Below are positions 28,749 through 37,494 of a stretch of 64,000 nt of DNA, in pieces (within the stretch, counting starts at the first letter, position 1; each line of letters begins with the position of its first letter). The position numbers and the translations under genes are program-made. The notes below the pieces were generated by a model. It was not told the DNA's origin. It saw only the letters and a program-made list of their open reading frames with translations, and did not search any database. This stretch comes from Hyphomonas sp. CY54-11-8 (lineage in GTDB: Bacteria > Pseudomonadota > Alphaproteobacteria > Caulobacterales > Hyphomonadaceae), in the NCBI RefSeq assembly GCF_000682735.1, contig NZ_AWFD01000001.1, positions 248,001-312,000 of the forward strand, written 5' to 3'.

Positions 28749-28958
28749 ATGAGTAAGGGGACCTATCTGACCAGCAACTGGCTGATTTTCGCGATTACAC
28801 TGATTGTCGTGGTGGCCATGGTCGGGTTTTCAATGATGCAAGGCCATATGGCCTTCGAAATGGCGGGGCTGGAATTGTCTTTCACCCCGCATGAAGATGG
28901 CGGCCTGCGCCTGGCGGTTATCCGCACGGCCGATGCGCTAGGTGCGACCTCGCTTTAA
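28749..28958 (+). CDS. 69-aa single-helix membrane protein at the end of the psp operon
   Basis: A 69-residue protein with one membrane helix ([20 protein letters not shown]) after a short polar start and a C-terminal soluble part of about 40 residues. RBS GGTAAAGGAA precedes the ATG at 28749. It sits 63 bases after pspC on the same strand and its 3' end overlaps the convergent mnmC end by 21 bases. Belonging to the psp transcript is likely but not proven; no family is recognised. Confidence 0.6.
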   Translation: MSKGTYLTSNWLIFAITLIVVVAMVGFSMMQGHMAFEMAGLELSFTPHEDGGLRLAVIRTADALGATSL

Positions 28959-30794
28959 CGCCCGCAGCAGCAGCCGCGTCGGGGCAATCGCTTCCAGTGC
29001 GGACCGGCTGGCCGGGGCAGGTGCGCCGCAGAGGCGGGCGGCGAGCACAGACCCGGCCCAAGGCCCCCAGGTGAACCCGCGGGCGCCAAAGCCTGACGAA
29101 ATGAAAACACGTTCCAGTAAAGGGGCGTCCGCATCTGCCGGGCGCCCCTTCCGCATTCCGGCGAAGGTTTCGAGGAAGGCATCGTGATCGGGCACTGCGC
29201 CGATCAGTGGCAGGCGGTCCGAAGTGGTCGCCCGCAGGCTGGCGCGTGAGACGATATCTGCGTTTGCGGTATCCCGGATCCAATAGGGAGAGAGCGTTTC
29301 GACGCCTTTTAAATTCTCTTCACGCGCAGCATCTGACGTAAAGGGCAACGTATCCGGCGCAACCTTGTCGAAGGTCGCGCCCCAGAGCCGTTTCTGGCCG
29401 AGCGCAAGGGCATAGGTGCCGCTTGCCATGGCAAACGGCGGCACATCGGCAGGGCCTTCGGTGAAATCGACCTGGCCCATGCGCGCCTCAAGGCCCAGCC
29501 ACGGCAGCATGCCGCCCGCTGCCATGCCATTGGCGAGGATGATCGCATCGAACGCGGCGCCATTCACGGTCCGGGCCGCCAGATCGACCTCCGGTGCGGC
29601 GCCATAGTGTTGTTCAACGCCCTCGAGCAGGGAAGGGATGAGTTTTGCCGGCTCCACGATCAGGGCGCGCTTGTGGAGGACGCCGCCGCCGGAAAGCGCT
29701 TCCAAGTCTTCCAGCGGCAAGGGTGGGTCGGCCAGCAATTTTTCGAACCGGGCAGTTTCTGCGTCATCTTTCGGAACCTGCCGGACGTTCGTTTCCGTGA
29801 CACCCGGCCGTCCGGCATACATGTGCCGCGCGGCGAGGTAGGCATCGACCAGCAGCCGGGCCTGCGCCGTGTCACCGGCATCGAGCCGGGGCATGACGAG
29901 GCCCATCGGATTGCCGCTGCCGCCGCTGGCCGGGCCGTCTTCGGGGTCAAAAATCACCGGGTCTGCTCCGAGTTGCGCCAGCGCATGGGCCGCGCTTGCC
30001 CCGGCGATGCCGGCGCCGAGAATGGCGACGCGGTTCGCGCGGGGCAGGGGACGGCTGAGGCCGTAAACATCGGGCTCTGGGCTGGGCGGCGTCGCAAGAC
30101 GGGCTTCCAAGCGCTCTCTTTTGCGGCCATGACCGGGTGCTTTGGCCACGGAAAAGCCGGCCTCGGCCAACCCGCGGCGCACGGCGCCTGCGACCGTGAA
30201 GGTTGCGGCCGGTGTACCCGGTACGCTGCGTTCACTTATCCATTTGAACAGGTCTGGCGCCCACATCGCCTGATTCTTCGCCGGGCTGAACCCGTCGAGA
30301 AACCAGGCATCGGCATGGTAAATGCTGTCCGGCAAAGACTCAGCGATATCAGCGAGGTGGAGGGTAAGCGTCACGCCGTCTTCCGGCCAGATGAAGTGGC
30401 GGACGCCGCGTACAGGACCCGGCCAGACCGCAATCAGCCGCTCCGACAGGTCCGCCAGCTCCGGCCAGGCCGATAGGGCCCGTGCAGCGTCCTCGCGAGC
30501 CAGCGGGAAGCCCTCATAGCTGACAAAATGCAGGAATGCGGTCGGGGAGGGCCGGGTTTCGCGCCAGAGATCCCACGATGCGAGGAAGTTCAGCCCGGTT
30601 CCGAAACCGGTTTCGGCGATTGTGAAAGTTTCCCGCCCGCTCCAGGCCTCTGGCAGATTGCAGCCGGCGAGGAAAACGGCGCGCGTTTCACCCAATCCGT
30701 CCCCGGCGGTGAAATAGACATCGCCGGCTGCCCGGGCGACCGGCGTACCGTCGTCCTTCCAGTCGATTTCGGGCTGAGTCAGCAGGCGGGTCAT
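28938..30794 (-). CDS. mnmC: Bifunctional tRNA (mnm5s2U34) biosynthesis protein MnmC
   Basis: A 618-residue fusion. The N-terminal domain (about 1-240) is a SAM-dependent methyltransferase with [19 protein letters not shown]; the C-terminal domain is an FAD-dependent oxidase starting [22 protein letters not shown]. MnmC converts cmnm5U34 to nm5U34 and methylates it to mnm5U34 in tRNA anticodons. I used the ATG at 30794 ([16 protein letters not shown]), which fits other MnmC starts; the frame continues upstream 49 codons with no family residues. It is divergent from csbD and convergent with the psp operon tail. Confidence 0.94.
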   Translation of the reverse strand: MTRLLTQPEIDWKDDGTPVARAAGDVYFTAGDGLGETRAVFLAGCNLPEAWSGRETFTIAETGFGTGLNFLASWDLWRETRPSPTAFLHFVSYEGFPLAREDAARALSAWPELADLSERLIAVWPGPVRGVRHFIWPEDGVTLTLHLADIAESLPDSIYHADAWFLDGFSPAKNQAMWAPDLFKWISERSVPGTPAATFTVAGAVRRGLAEAGFSVAKAPGHGRKRERLEARLATPPSPEPDVYGLSRPLPRANRVAILGAGIAGASAAHALAQLGADPVIFDPEDGPASGGSGNPMGLVMPRLDAGDTAQARLLVDAYLAARHMYAGRPGVTETNVRQVPKDDAETARFEKLLADPPLPLEDLEALSGGGVLHKRALIVEPAKLIPSLLEGVEQHYGAAPEVDLAARTVNGAAFDAIILANGMAAGGMLPWLGLEARMGQVDFTEGPADVPPFAMASGTYALALGQKRLWGATFDKVAPDTLPFTSDAAREENLKGVETLSPYWIRDTANADIVSRASLRATTSDRLPLIGAVPDHDAFLETFAGMRKGRPADADAPLLERVFISSGFGARGFTWGPWAGSVLAARLCGAPAPASRSALEAIAPTRLLLRALKRGRT

Positions 30795-30871
30795 CGACTG
30801 CTGGCCTAGCCTCGCGCGCGCGCATTGAGAAGAGGGCGGCGCAGGTCCTTCCCGCTGTCTGAAAGAATCTC

Positions 30872-30896
30872 GGACCTTTTCCCGCCCTCGCACGTT
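30872..30896 (+). promoter_or_regulatory. Possible sigma-EcfG-type promoter upstream of csbD
   Basis: GGACC (30872-30876), sixteen bases, then CGTT (30893-30896) resembles the alphaproteobacterial general-stress consensus GGAAC-N16/17-CGTT with one mismatch. csbD-like genes are often in that regulon. The mismatch makes this tentative. Confidence 0.3.
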
Positions 30897-30940
30897 GATT
30901 GAGTGACCGCACAAATGCGGCAGACGAAAGGAGACGCACA

Positions 30941-31117
30941 ATGGATAAGGAACATGTGAAAAGCGCCACCAAGAAGGCTGAAGGTACGCTCAAGGAAGCT
31001 GCCGGTAAGGCCGTCGGCGACAAAAGCCTCGAAATGAAAGGCAAGATGGACAAGGCCGAAGGCGAAGTCCGCGATAAAGTCGGCGATGCGAAGGATGCCG
31101 TGAAAAAGGTTTCGTAA
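30941..31117 (+). CDS. CsbD family stress-associated protein
   Basis: A 58-residue, highly charged protein: [20 protein letters not shown] and [20 protein letters not shown] show the CsbD repeat. RBS GAAAGGAGA precedes the ATG at 30941. CsbD proteins are abundant, probably disordered cytoplasmic proteins induced by general stress; their mechanism is unknown. A hairpin terminator follows, so it is monocistronic, and a possible stress promoter lies upstream. Confidence 0.93.
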   Translation: MDKEHVKSATKKAEGTLKEAAGKAVGDKSLEMKGKMDKAEGEVRDKVGDAKDAVKKVS

Positions 31118-31135
31118 GCCAATCCGGTTTTCAGC

Positions 31136-31165
31136 AAGCCGTCCGGAGATCCCGGGCGGCTTTCG
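31136..31165 (+). terminator. Terminator of csbD
   Basis: AAGCCGTCCGG (31136-31146) pairs with CCGGGCGGCTT (31152-31162) with one wobble, and TTTCG follows. It lies 18 bases after the csbD stop. Confidence 0.75.
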
Positions 31166-31219
31166 CTTGCGTGGAAGGTTTCCGCCGCCCAGATAGGGGA
31201 GGCAGAGCAGGAGACAGTC

Positions 31220-31507
31220 ATGGAAGCCTTCGATATCCGGAAGGAAGACGGCAAAACCGGCGGGCGCTATGTCACTGTCGTGGACGGCCATGAAGCTGAA
31301 ATGACCTATTCCAAGGCCGGCACGTCCCGCATCATCATCGACCATACGGGGGTGCCGAAAGCGCTTGGCGGGCGCGGTGTCGGCGTGGCACTGGTGCAGC
31401 GCGCGGTGGAAGACGCCCGGGCGGCGGGCCTGAAAATCATCCCCCTCTGCCCCTTTGCGAAGGCGCAGATCGAGAAACACAAGGAATGGCAGGACGTTCT
31501 GGCATGA
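31220..31507 (+). CDS. Small YjdJ-type GNAT acetyltransferase
   Basis: A 95-residue minimal GNAT fold. It has a beta-sheet start (RYVTVVDGHEAEMTYSKAG), the acyl-CoA loop KALGGRGVGVALVQRAVEDAR, and the family-specific ending LKIIPLCPFAKAQIEKHKEW, as in PF14542 proteins. Substrate unknown; related yeast/human proteins are small protein acetyltransferase-like. Its stop overlaps the start of the next gene (ATGA). Confidence 0.85.
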   Translation: MEAFDIRKEDGKTGGRYVTVVDGHEAEMTYSKAGTSRIIIDHTGVPKALGGRGVGVALVQRAVEDARAAGLKIIPLCPFAKAQIEKHKEWQDVLA

Positions 31508-31779
31508 GCGAGATCACCCACGACCAAAACATGATGCGCTACTCATTTTTCGAGAATGGCATCGAAGCCTATCTCACCTATGAGCGCCCCCGCGCCGGCC
31601 ATGTGCACATCACGCACACGATCGTGCCTGGCCCGCTGGGCGGCCGGGGTCTCGGCAAGCGGCTCGTCGAGGCGGCCATGGCCGATATCATCGCCAGCGG
31701 CGAGACAGTCTCATCCAGCTGCTGGTTCGCCACGGCACTGATCGAGAAAACGCCGCAATGGTCGGCCGCGCAGGCATGA
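31504..31779 (+). CDS. Second small YjdJ-type GNAT acetyltransferase (tandem paralogue)
   Basis: A 91-residue paralogue of the preceding gene. It has the matching loop GPLGGRGLGKRLVEAAMADI and the ending VSSSCWFATALIEKTPQW, where the Cys is one residue before the W and not followed by the usual PF. The start at 31504 overlaps the upstream stop. The pair probably arose by tandem duplication. Divergence of the ending suggests a different substrate or loss of activity. Confidence 0.8.
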   Translation: MSEITHDQNMMRYSFFENGIEAYLTYERPRAGHVHITHTIVPGPLGGRGLGKRLVEAAMADIIASGETVSSSCWFATALIEKTPQWSAAQA

Positions 31780-32225
31780 GCGAACCGTTCTGGAAACAGA
31801 AAACGCTGGATCAGATGTCACGCGAGGAGTGGGAATCGCTCTGCGACGGCTGCGCCAAATGCTGCCTGCTGAAACTGGAGGACGAGGACACAGGCGAGAT
31901 CGCCTATACGAAGCTGCATTGCAGGCTGCTCGACGGGCAGGCCTGTGCCTGCATCGACTATGAGAATCGCAAGAAGATCGTCGAGGATTGCGTGATCCTG
32001 ACCCCCCAGAATGTGGCCGAGATCAAATGGATGCCGCAGACCTGTGCCTACCGCCTCGTGCTGGAAGGCAAGGATTTGCCGGACTGGCACTACCTCGTCT
32101 GCGGGGACCGCAACCGTGTCCACACAACCGGCAATTCCGTCCGGGGCCGGACCGTGTCGGAAGACACGGTCTTTGACGAGGACCCGGAAGACTGGATTGT
32201 CGACTGGGAGGGCAACCCGCCCTAG
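31776..32225 (+). CDS. YcgN-type cysteine cluster protein
   Basis: A 149-residue protein of the UPF0153/YkgJ-like class that binds zinc or iron through conserved Cys: LCDGCAKCCLLK near residues 22-33, HCRLLDGQACACIDY near 47-61, VEDCVILT and YLVCGDRN. The arrangement matches E. coli YcgN. Function is unknown. It overlaps the upstream GNAT gene (ATGA), forming a three-gene operon, and shares a CTAG stop region with the convergent acyltransferase gene. Confidence 0.88.
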   Translation: MSEPFWKQKTLDQMSREEWESLCDGCAKCCLLKLEDEDTGEIAYTKLHCRLLDGQACACIDYENRKKIVEDCVILTPQNVAEIKWMPQTCAYRLVLEGKDLPDWHYLVCGDRNRVHTTGNSVRGRTVSEDTVFDEDPEDWIVDWEGNPP

Positions 32226-33418
32226 CGCCCCATCGTCGGCAGCTGGCTGGACTTTGTATCGTGATGCAGGATCGGCCCGGTCAGGAACCGCACAATTTGC
32301 GGAGTGCTGTCATCAACAATCCAACGGTAGGTACGCGCCATCCAATGGTCTGATTTCAAGGCCTTCATGTCCCGGAACCGGGAGTAGCCATAAGACATCA
32401 GCAGGATGACGACCATCGAGACGAAGAACTGTGTGAAGGCAGGTCCTGGCGCGTCGCCCTTCAGCGCCACGATGTAGAGATAGGCATTGCCATAGGCGAA
32501 GGTGAACAGGCTGGTGCGGCCGAAGATCATCCAGATGGAGTCCCGGGCCGTCTTCGCAACGCTGCGGATTATGCCGAACACGTCGATAAACAGGACCGTC
32601 GCAGCCACACCCGTCAGCAGGTAAAGCGGGTGATTGGCATTACGCAGGAAGGTCCGGGTTTGCGGATCTGCCATGTTGTAGCCGGCAAACACCATCCAGC
32701 CGAGGCAAACCAGAGCCAGAGCCACATAGGCGGTGCGCACACGCCAGCCCGGGCCAGACAGAAGGGCTTCTTTTCCAGGGCGAGCCTGCATGACTTTGCC
32801 GATGACCATGCCGGCGACAACAAAGCCCAGTCCGTGGATCACCGAAGGGCCGGTGTGCGTGAACAGGTTACCGCCATAGACGAAGGACGAAATGCTTTCG
32901 GCGCCCGGGAAAGTGCCAATCGGTCCGAGTTGCGAGATGAAAGGGAAGGATGCGTGAATGACCGCGACCGTCAGGACAAGCGGCCAGAGGCCGATGCGGG
33001 CGCTGGTCCGTACCAGCAGCGGTGCCAGGAACAGCTGGGCGGCGTAGAAGCGCAGAATGTCGGTATAAGGGGTGTCGCCCATGAACAGGCTGCAGCGGAC
33101 GAAGTAAGCCAGAGAATAACCGTTCGCCAGGCAGAAAACGGCGCAGGTAAAGGCGTAAAGGATCCAGCACTGAAGGGCGCGGGTCCACAGGCGCTGGGTC
33201 GTTTCCGTTTCAAGGCCGGAGGCGTATTTGCGGGTATAGACCAGCTGAAGCATCGTTCCGAACAGGCAGAAGAACACCGGTGCGGAGATGGAAAGGAAGA
33301 TGCGGAGCGCATCGATTCCGGGAATACCGTGTCCAATCCGCGCTGCGGCCATCGCATGGCCCATCATCACGAAGAAGATTGCTACTGACCGGGCAAGGTC
33401 AATTCCGAGATAACGCAT
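32222..33418 (-). CDS. Acyltransferase-3-like / OpgC-like membrane protein
   Basis: A 398-residue membrane protein with about ten hydrophobic segments. The N-terminus MRYLGIDLARSVAIFFVMMGH, with His-21, resembles acyltransferase-3/OpgC enzymes, which acylate sugars or glucans at the inner membrane. I chose the ATG at 33418 because GAGGCGG lies upstream; upstream in-frame ATGs at 33436 and 33475 exist but lack a site. Substrate is unknown. It is convergent with the YcgN gene and divergent from xerC. Confidence 0.75.
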   Translation of the reverse strand: MRYLGIDLARSVAIFFVMMGHAMAAARIGHGIPGIDALRIFLSISAPVFFCLFGTMLQLVYTRKYASGLETETTQRLWTRALQCWILYAFTCAVFCLANGYSLAYFVRCSLFMGDTPYTDILRFYAAQLFLAPLLVRTSARIGLWPLVLTVAVIHASFPFISQLGPIGTFPGAESISSFVYGGNLFTHTGPSVIHGLGFVVAGMVIGKVMQARPGKEALLSGPGWRVRTAYVALALVCLGWMVFAGYNMADPQTRTFLRNANHPLYLLTGVAATVLFIDVFGIIRSVAKTARDSIWMIFGRTSLFTFAYGNAYLYIVALKGDAPGPAFTQFFVSMVVILLMSYGYSRFRDMKALKSDHWMARTYRWIVDDSTPQIVRFLTGPILHHDTKSSQLPTMGR

Positions 33419-33514
33419 CGTTTCCGCCTCATTCATTAGATCGGGGAGGCAAAGCAAGTTCCGGACCAGCTGCAATGAAACGCATGGTTAAGCGGCCTCT
33501 GCAATGATTGCCGG

Positions 33515-34414
33515 ATGGAAACGCTACCTGCCTTTGTCGATTATCTCGCCCATGAGCGCCGCATGGCGACCAAGACGGTGGACGCCTACCGCTCTGATCT
33601 GGCGGAATTCTTCAATTTCCTGCGCCATCACATGGGAGAAGAGCCGACTCCGAAGCTGCTGGGGGAGCTGAAAGCGCGCGATATCCGTGCCCATATCGCC
33701 CAGCGCCGCCGCGACGGCCTGTCGGATGCTTCGGTGGCCCGGCTGCTCTCTTCCATCAAGGCGCTGTACCGCTGGCTGAATCGGGCGTTCGACATCGAGA
33801 ATGCGGAAGTCGCCTATTTGCAGGGCCCCAAACGCCCGAAGCGCCTGCCGCGACCTGTCTCGGCTGAGGCGGCAAAAGACATGATCGACGAGGCGGCCGA
33901 CGATCCGGATGTTGCGCCCTGGATCAATGCGCGCGATGCGGCCGTGCTGTCGCTGCTGTACGGAGCTGGCCTGCGAATCTCCGAGGCGCTCAGCCTGACC
34001 GGTGCGGACGTACCCGCGCCTGAACGCCTGCGCATCACAGGCAAGGGCGGCAAGGTGCGGATCGTACCGCTGATTCCGGCGGTGCGGCAGGCAATCGATA
34101 CCTATGCAGAGCAATGCCCCTATGCCCTGACGCGGACGCAGCCCCTGTTCCGGGGCGCGAAAGGCGGCGCACTCAACCCGCGCCTGATCCAGGGCCTTGT
34201 GCAGCGTCTGCGCGGCCTGCTGGGCCTGCCGGACACGGCGACCCCGCACGCCTTGCGCCATGCCTTCGCCACGCATCTCCTCGCCGCTGGGGCAGATCTC
34301 CGCGCGATCCAGACGCTGCTTGGTCACGCATCCCTCTCGACCACACAGGTCTATACCGGTGTCGATGCCAGCCGCCTGCGCGAGGTGCATGCGGCAGCCC
34401 ATCCGCGGGCCTGA
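33515..34414 (+). CDS. xerC: Tyrosine recombinase XerC
   Basis: A 299-residue recombinase. SAM-like N-terminal domain (residues 1-95), then the catalytic domain with Arg-154 in GAGLRISEALS, Lys-180, the H-x-x-R box HALRH (His-245, Arg-248), His-271 in LGHASLSTTQ and nucleophile Tyr-280 in VYTGVD. Length and motifs fit XerC/D that resolve chromosome dimers at dif; XerC rather than XerD is my preference. No dif-like site is visible nearby, and the gene is not linked to an integrative element. Confidence 0.9.
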   Translation: METLPAFVDYLAHERRMATKTVDAYRSDLAEFFNFLRHHMGEEPTPKLLGELKARDIRAHIAQRRRDGLSDASVARLLSSIKALYRWLNRAFDIENAEVAYLQGPKRPKRLPRPVSAEAAKDMIDEAADDPDVAPWINARDAAVLSLLYGAGLRISEALSLTGADVPAPERLRITGKGGKVRIVPLIPAVRQAIDTYAEQCPYALTRTQPLFRGAKGGALNPRLIQGLVQRLRGLLGLPDTATPHALRHAFATHLLAAGADLRAIQTLLGHASLSTTQVYTGVDASRLREVHAAAHPRA

Positions 34415-34508
34415 AGCAATCCAAACTCCCCACAAGGGGCCTGTCATGCCCATTTTCCTGCCTCAATTGCGAGCGATGGTTCACAGAACAGGAACTGGGA
34501 GACACGTC

Positions 34509-35033
34509 ATGGGCGTGAAGCGGAACACAGTCATCGGCCTCCTGACCATTGCGGCCTTCATTGGTTGCGGCCTTGCGGCGAATGCGCAGGAAAGAGACTC
34601 CTTCATCGATTATGACGGCTTCCTTGGCGTCTCCGAAGAAGTTGCGGCCTATCGCCAGCTGCACCTCATCCCGCTCGTTGAGTTCAACGAGATGAAGGAT
34701 GAACCGGACACGATCATCCTCGATTCGCGCAGCGCCGAAGCCTATGCGATGGGACATATCGAAGGTGCGATCAATGTGAACTTCTCCGACTTCACCGAAG
34801 AGAAACTCGCCGCCGTGATCCCGTCAAAGGACACACGCATCCTGATCTACTGCAACAACAATTTCGAAGACGATATCGCTCCCGTCATGCTGAAGAGTGC
34901 GCCGCTGGCCCTAAATGTGCCGACCTTCATCAATCTCTACGGCTATGGCTACAGGAACGTCTTTGAGCTGAAGGGTATGCATTCACTGGAGGATCCGGAG
35001 ATCCACTGGGTCAGCGACCTGCAGGCCCCGTAG
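34509..35033 (+). CDS. Secreted rhodanese-domain protein with non-canonical active loop
   Basis: A 174-residue protein with a signal peptide (VIGLLTIAAFIGCGLAANA) and a rhodanese fold: LIPLVEFNEM, TIILDSRSAEAYAMGHIEGAINVNF, and the loop IYCNNNFEDD. The Cys is present but the usual CRxGxR loop is replaced by CNNNFE, so sulfurtransferase activity is doubtful. I set the start at 34509 (MGVKRN) with GGGAG upstream; upstream frame overlaps xerC. Likely periplasmic. Confidence 0.82.
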   Translation: MGVKRNTVIGLLTIAAFIGCGLAANAQERDSFIDYDGFLGVSEEVAAYRQLHLIPLVEFNEMKDEPDTIILDSRSAEAYAMGHIEGAINVNFSDFTEEKLAAVIPSKDTRILIYCNNNFEDDIAPVMLKSAPLALNVPTFINLYGYGYRNVFELKGMHSLEDPEIHWVSDLQAP

Positions 35034-35045
35034 GCACTCGCCCCG

Positions 35046-35984
35046 TCAGCGGGGCAGGGCGTCTACGACGCGGTGGTATTCCGCAATCGTCTCCTCGAAG
35101 ATCTGCGCGATGGGCTTCACCTCCTTGATGCGCCCGGCGACCTGACCGGTCAGGGCGATCCCTGCCTCAAGGTTCCCGCCGAAATACACGTCCTGCGTTC
35201 CCGCAAATTCCCCGAAAATATTCTCCACACCTTCCTTCTGGATGCGGCTCGTCCGTTCCGTGCGCAGCGCGCGCAGGGCCGGGCCGGGGCCCGAGCGGTT
35301 GAGGAACACCGTGTCGGTGGAATCGGCGTCCACAATCGCGTCCTTCCAGTTCTGGTGCACCGGGCTTTCAGCAGATGACAGGATGCGCGTGCCCATCAGC
35401 ACGCCTTCGGCGCCGAGGCAGAAGGCTGCCGCCATCGTCCGCCCGTCCATGATGCCGCCGGCGGCGACCACCGGCACGTCTACCGCCTCGCAGACCTGCG
35501 GGATCAGCACCATGGAAGCGACATCCTTCGGATTCTTGAAGCCGCCGCCTTCGCCGCCTTCCACGATCAGCCCGTCCACGCCTGCCTCGATGGCGCGCAT
35601 CGCGCCCTGCAGCGACGGCACGACGTGAAACACGGTCAGGCCGGCTTCTTTCAGCATGCCGGTATATTTCATCGGGTCGCCCGCAGACGTGGTGACGAAC
35701 TTGATGCCCTGGTCGATCACGAACTGGACGATGTCCGGATCGCGGACAAAGGCCTGCGCAACGTTCACGCCGAACGGCTTGTCCGTCAGCGTTTTCATCT
35801 TCTTGATCTCTTCGCGCACGGCATCGAGATCCCCGGAGGAGGTTTCGATGATGCCCATGCCCCCGGCATTCGATACGGCGGAGGACAAATGCGACCGGGC
35901 AATCCAGCCCATGGCGGCCTGGATGATGGGTTTCTCGATGCCCAGCATTTCGGTGATGCGGGTGTGGACAGGCTTTGCGCTCAT
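35046..35984 (-). CDS. Nitronate monooxygenase-like FMN oxidoreductase
   Basis: A 312-residue TIM-barrel FMN protein: IEKPIIQAAMGWIARSHLSSAVSNAGG, VIVEGGEGGGF-type glycine loop (VDGLIVEGGEGGG), and VPVVAAGGIMDG with GAEGVLMGTRIL. These match the nitronate monooxygenase / NAD(P)H-dependent flavin oxidoreductase family. Substrate (nitronates, or a flavin reductase role) is undecided. Start at 35984 has a strong GGAGGAGG site. Cytoplasmic. Confidence 0.87.
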   Translation of the reverse strand: MSAKPVHTRITEMLGIEKPIIQAAMGWIARSHLSSAVSNAGGMGIIETSSGDLDAVREEIKKMKTLTDKPFGVNVAQAFVRDPDIVQFVIDQGIKFVTTSAGDPMKYTGMLKEAGLTVFHVVPSLQGAMRAIEAGVDGLIVEGGEGGGFKNPKDVASMVLIPQVCEAVDVPVVAAGGIMDGRTMAAAFCLGAEGVLMGTRILSSAESPVHQNWKDAIVDADSTDTVFLNRSGPGPALRALRTERTSRIQKEGVENIFGEFAGTQDVYFGGNLEAGIALTGQVAGRIKEVKPIAQIFEETIAEYHRVVDALPR

Positions 35985-36077
35985 ATTTGTTTCCTCCTCC
36001 AGGGCAGAGAAGGCGGGAACGGGCCGTCCGGCAAGCCCTCGCCTAGCGTCAGAACACAATTACGTTAGATTGGCCCC

Positions 36078-36530
36078 ATGATTCTGCGCGAACCCAAACC
36101 CGATGAACTCGCCGCCCTGTCCGGTCTTTGCCTGCGGTCAAAGGCGCATTGGGGCTATTCCGGCGACATGCTGAAGGCCTTCGAAAGGGAGCTGACCGTC
36201 ACGCCAGAAGACCTTGCCGAAGACGCCATCATGCTGGCCGAGGACAAGCGCGGCATCGCGGGCCTCGTGCAGCTCTCGAAACAGGGCGACGACGCCGTGC
36301 TGGAAAAGCTGTTCGTGGAACCCGACCGGCTGGGCGAGGGGACAGGCAAGCTGCTCTATGTCTGGGCCTGCCGCGTCGCGCGGGACAATGGCGCGAAGAA
36401 CCTTCTGATCGACTCAGACCCCGACGCCGCCGCCTTCTACGAAGGCCTCGGCGCCGTCCGCAGCGGCACGGCGGAGTCCGCCTCCATCCCAGGCCGCCAA
36501 TTGCCCCGCCTGGTGCACCCACTGGGTTAG
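36078..36530 (+). CDS. GNAT-family acetyltransferase
   Basis: A 150-residue GNAT protein. Strand DAVLEKLFVEPDRLGEGTGKLLYVWACRVARDNGAKNLLIDSDP contains the acetyl-CoA loop GEGTGK and a conserved C-terminal AAFYEGLG. The start MILREPKPDELAAL is typical. A 57-base piece of this gene recurs, decayed, near 37415-37470. Its stop overlaps the convergent DUF2189 stop. Confidence 0.86.
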   Translation: MILREPKPDELAALSGLCLRSKAHWGYSGDMLKAFERELTVTPEDLAEDAIMLAEDKRGIAGLVQLSKQGDDAVLEKLFVEPDRLGEGTGKLLYVWACRVARDNGAKNLLIDSDPDAAAFYEGLGAVRSGTAESASIPGRQLPRLVHPLG

Positions 36531-37318
36531 CCGGCTGCGGCGAGATCCCCGGCGGAGGATGGGACAAGGTCCCGGTATGCCCGCCAGCTGGCGAGGCCGA
36601 TCACCGGGAAAGTGACGATCAGGCCGACAAAGCCTGTCGCGATGCCCAATACAGTCAGTGCCACGATGATGATGCCCCAGAGCAGCATCGGCAGAAAATT
36701 CCTTGCTACCGAGCGCAGGCTGGTGAGCGTTGCGACGAACACGTTCGCCTCCGTGTTCAGCAGCATGGGCGCCGAAACCACGATCAGGGAGAAAGCAAGA
36801 AAGGCGATGGCACCACCGATGATCGTGCCGGTCATCACCATGTTGTGGCCTTCCGGATCGAACAGCATGAAATCCACGAGTGCCGGCAGCGTCTTGTGGA
36901 ACTTGTGCGTTGACAGCCCATAGACCAGGTGCGCCATCTCCACCCAGACCGAATAGACCAGGAACAGTGCGAAGCCGAGGACGAACAGGTCCTGCCGAAG
37001 GGCCGAGCGCACGAACAGGATGTCGCCCATCCGCGGGCGTTCGCCGCGCTCCAGTGTCCGACCGGTCTGGTACAGGCCCATGGCCAGGATGGGGGCCACC
37101 AGCATGAAGCCGGCCGCCACCACGAAAAGGAACCGGATTGCCCCGGCCTGGTAGAGCGCAGCTGTCAGGCCGACGCTCGCCGCGACAAGGATCGCCCCAT
37201 AGGTAAGACTCGGTCCCAAGGATTTCCGGAAATCCGACCATCCGCCAGCCAGCCACCGAAACGGTGCAGACAGGCCGACGATATTGACGTCCGGCAGACC
37301 GGTTGCAGCCTGCGTCAT
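36527..37318 (-). CDS. DUF2189 family integral membrane protein
   Basis: A 263-residue protein with six hydrophobic segments. The N-terminal region has the DUF2189 pattern LAGGWSDFRKSLGPSLTYG, and GLYQTGRTLERGERP is also typical. The start is set at 37318 (MTQAATG) by GGAGGAAAA upstream; the frame continues upstream but without a site. Function unknown in the family. Convergent with the GNAT gene. Confidence 0.87.
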   Translation of the reverse strand: MTQAATGLPDVNIVGLSAPFRWLAGGWSDFRKSLGPSLTYGAILVAASVGLTAALYQAGAIRFLFVVAAGFMLVAPILAMGLYQTGRTLERGERPRMGDILFVRSALRQDLFVLGFALFLVYSVWVEMAHLVYGLSTHKFHKTLPALVDFMLFDPEGHNMVMTGTIIGGAIAFLAFSLIVVSAPMLLNTEANVFVATLTSLRSVARNFLPMLLWGIIIVALTVLGIATGFVGLIVTFPVIGLASWRAYRDLVPSSAGDLAAAG

Positions 37319-37414
37319 GTTTTCCTCCCAACCCGCCATGTTGCCCGGCGGATGAAGCAACGTTAGGGCTGCCGCGCGTGGATGGAAAGACCAATGATAA
37401 TCGGCCTCTTGCCC

Positions 37415-37470
37415 CCTGACCGGCTGGAGAGAAGACAGGCAAGCTGCTCTATGTCTGGGCCTGCCGCATC
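37415..37470 (+). pseudogene. Decayed duplicate fragment of the neighbouring GNAT gene
   Basis: Bases 37434-37467 are identical (34 bases) to 36341-36374 inside the GNAT gene. Similarity extends leftward to about 37415 with substitutions and a one-base gap that would shift the frame. It is a non-coding remnant in the intergenic space between DUF2189 and mdaB genes. Confidence 0.8.
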
Positions 37471-37494
37471 TTGTGCATCCGCGGGGCTGGGACT

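Noticed and set aside
33515-34414. XerC-like gene as an integrase of a mobile element
   Set aside because: Length, motifs and housekeeping neighbours fit a chromosomal Xer recombinase; no flanking direct repeats or cargo genes are seen.
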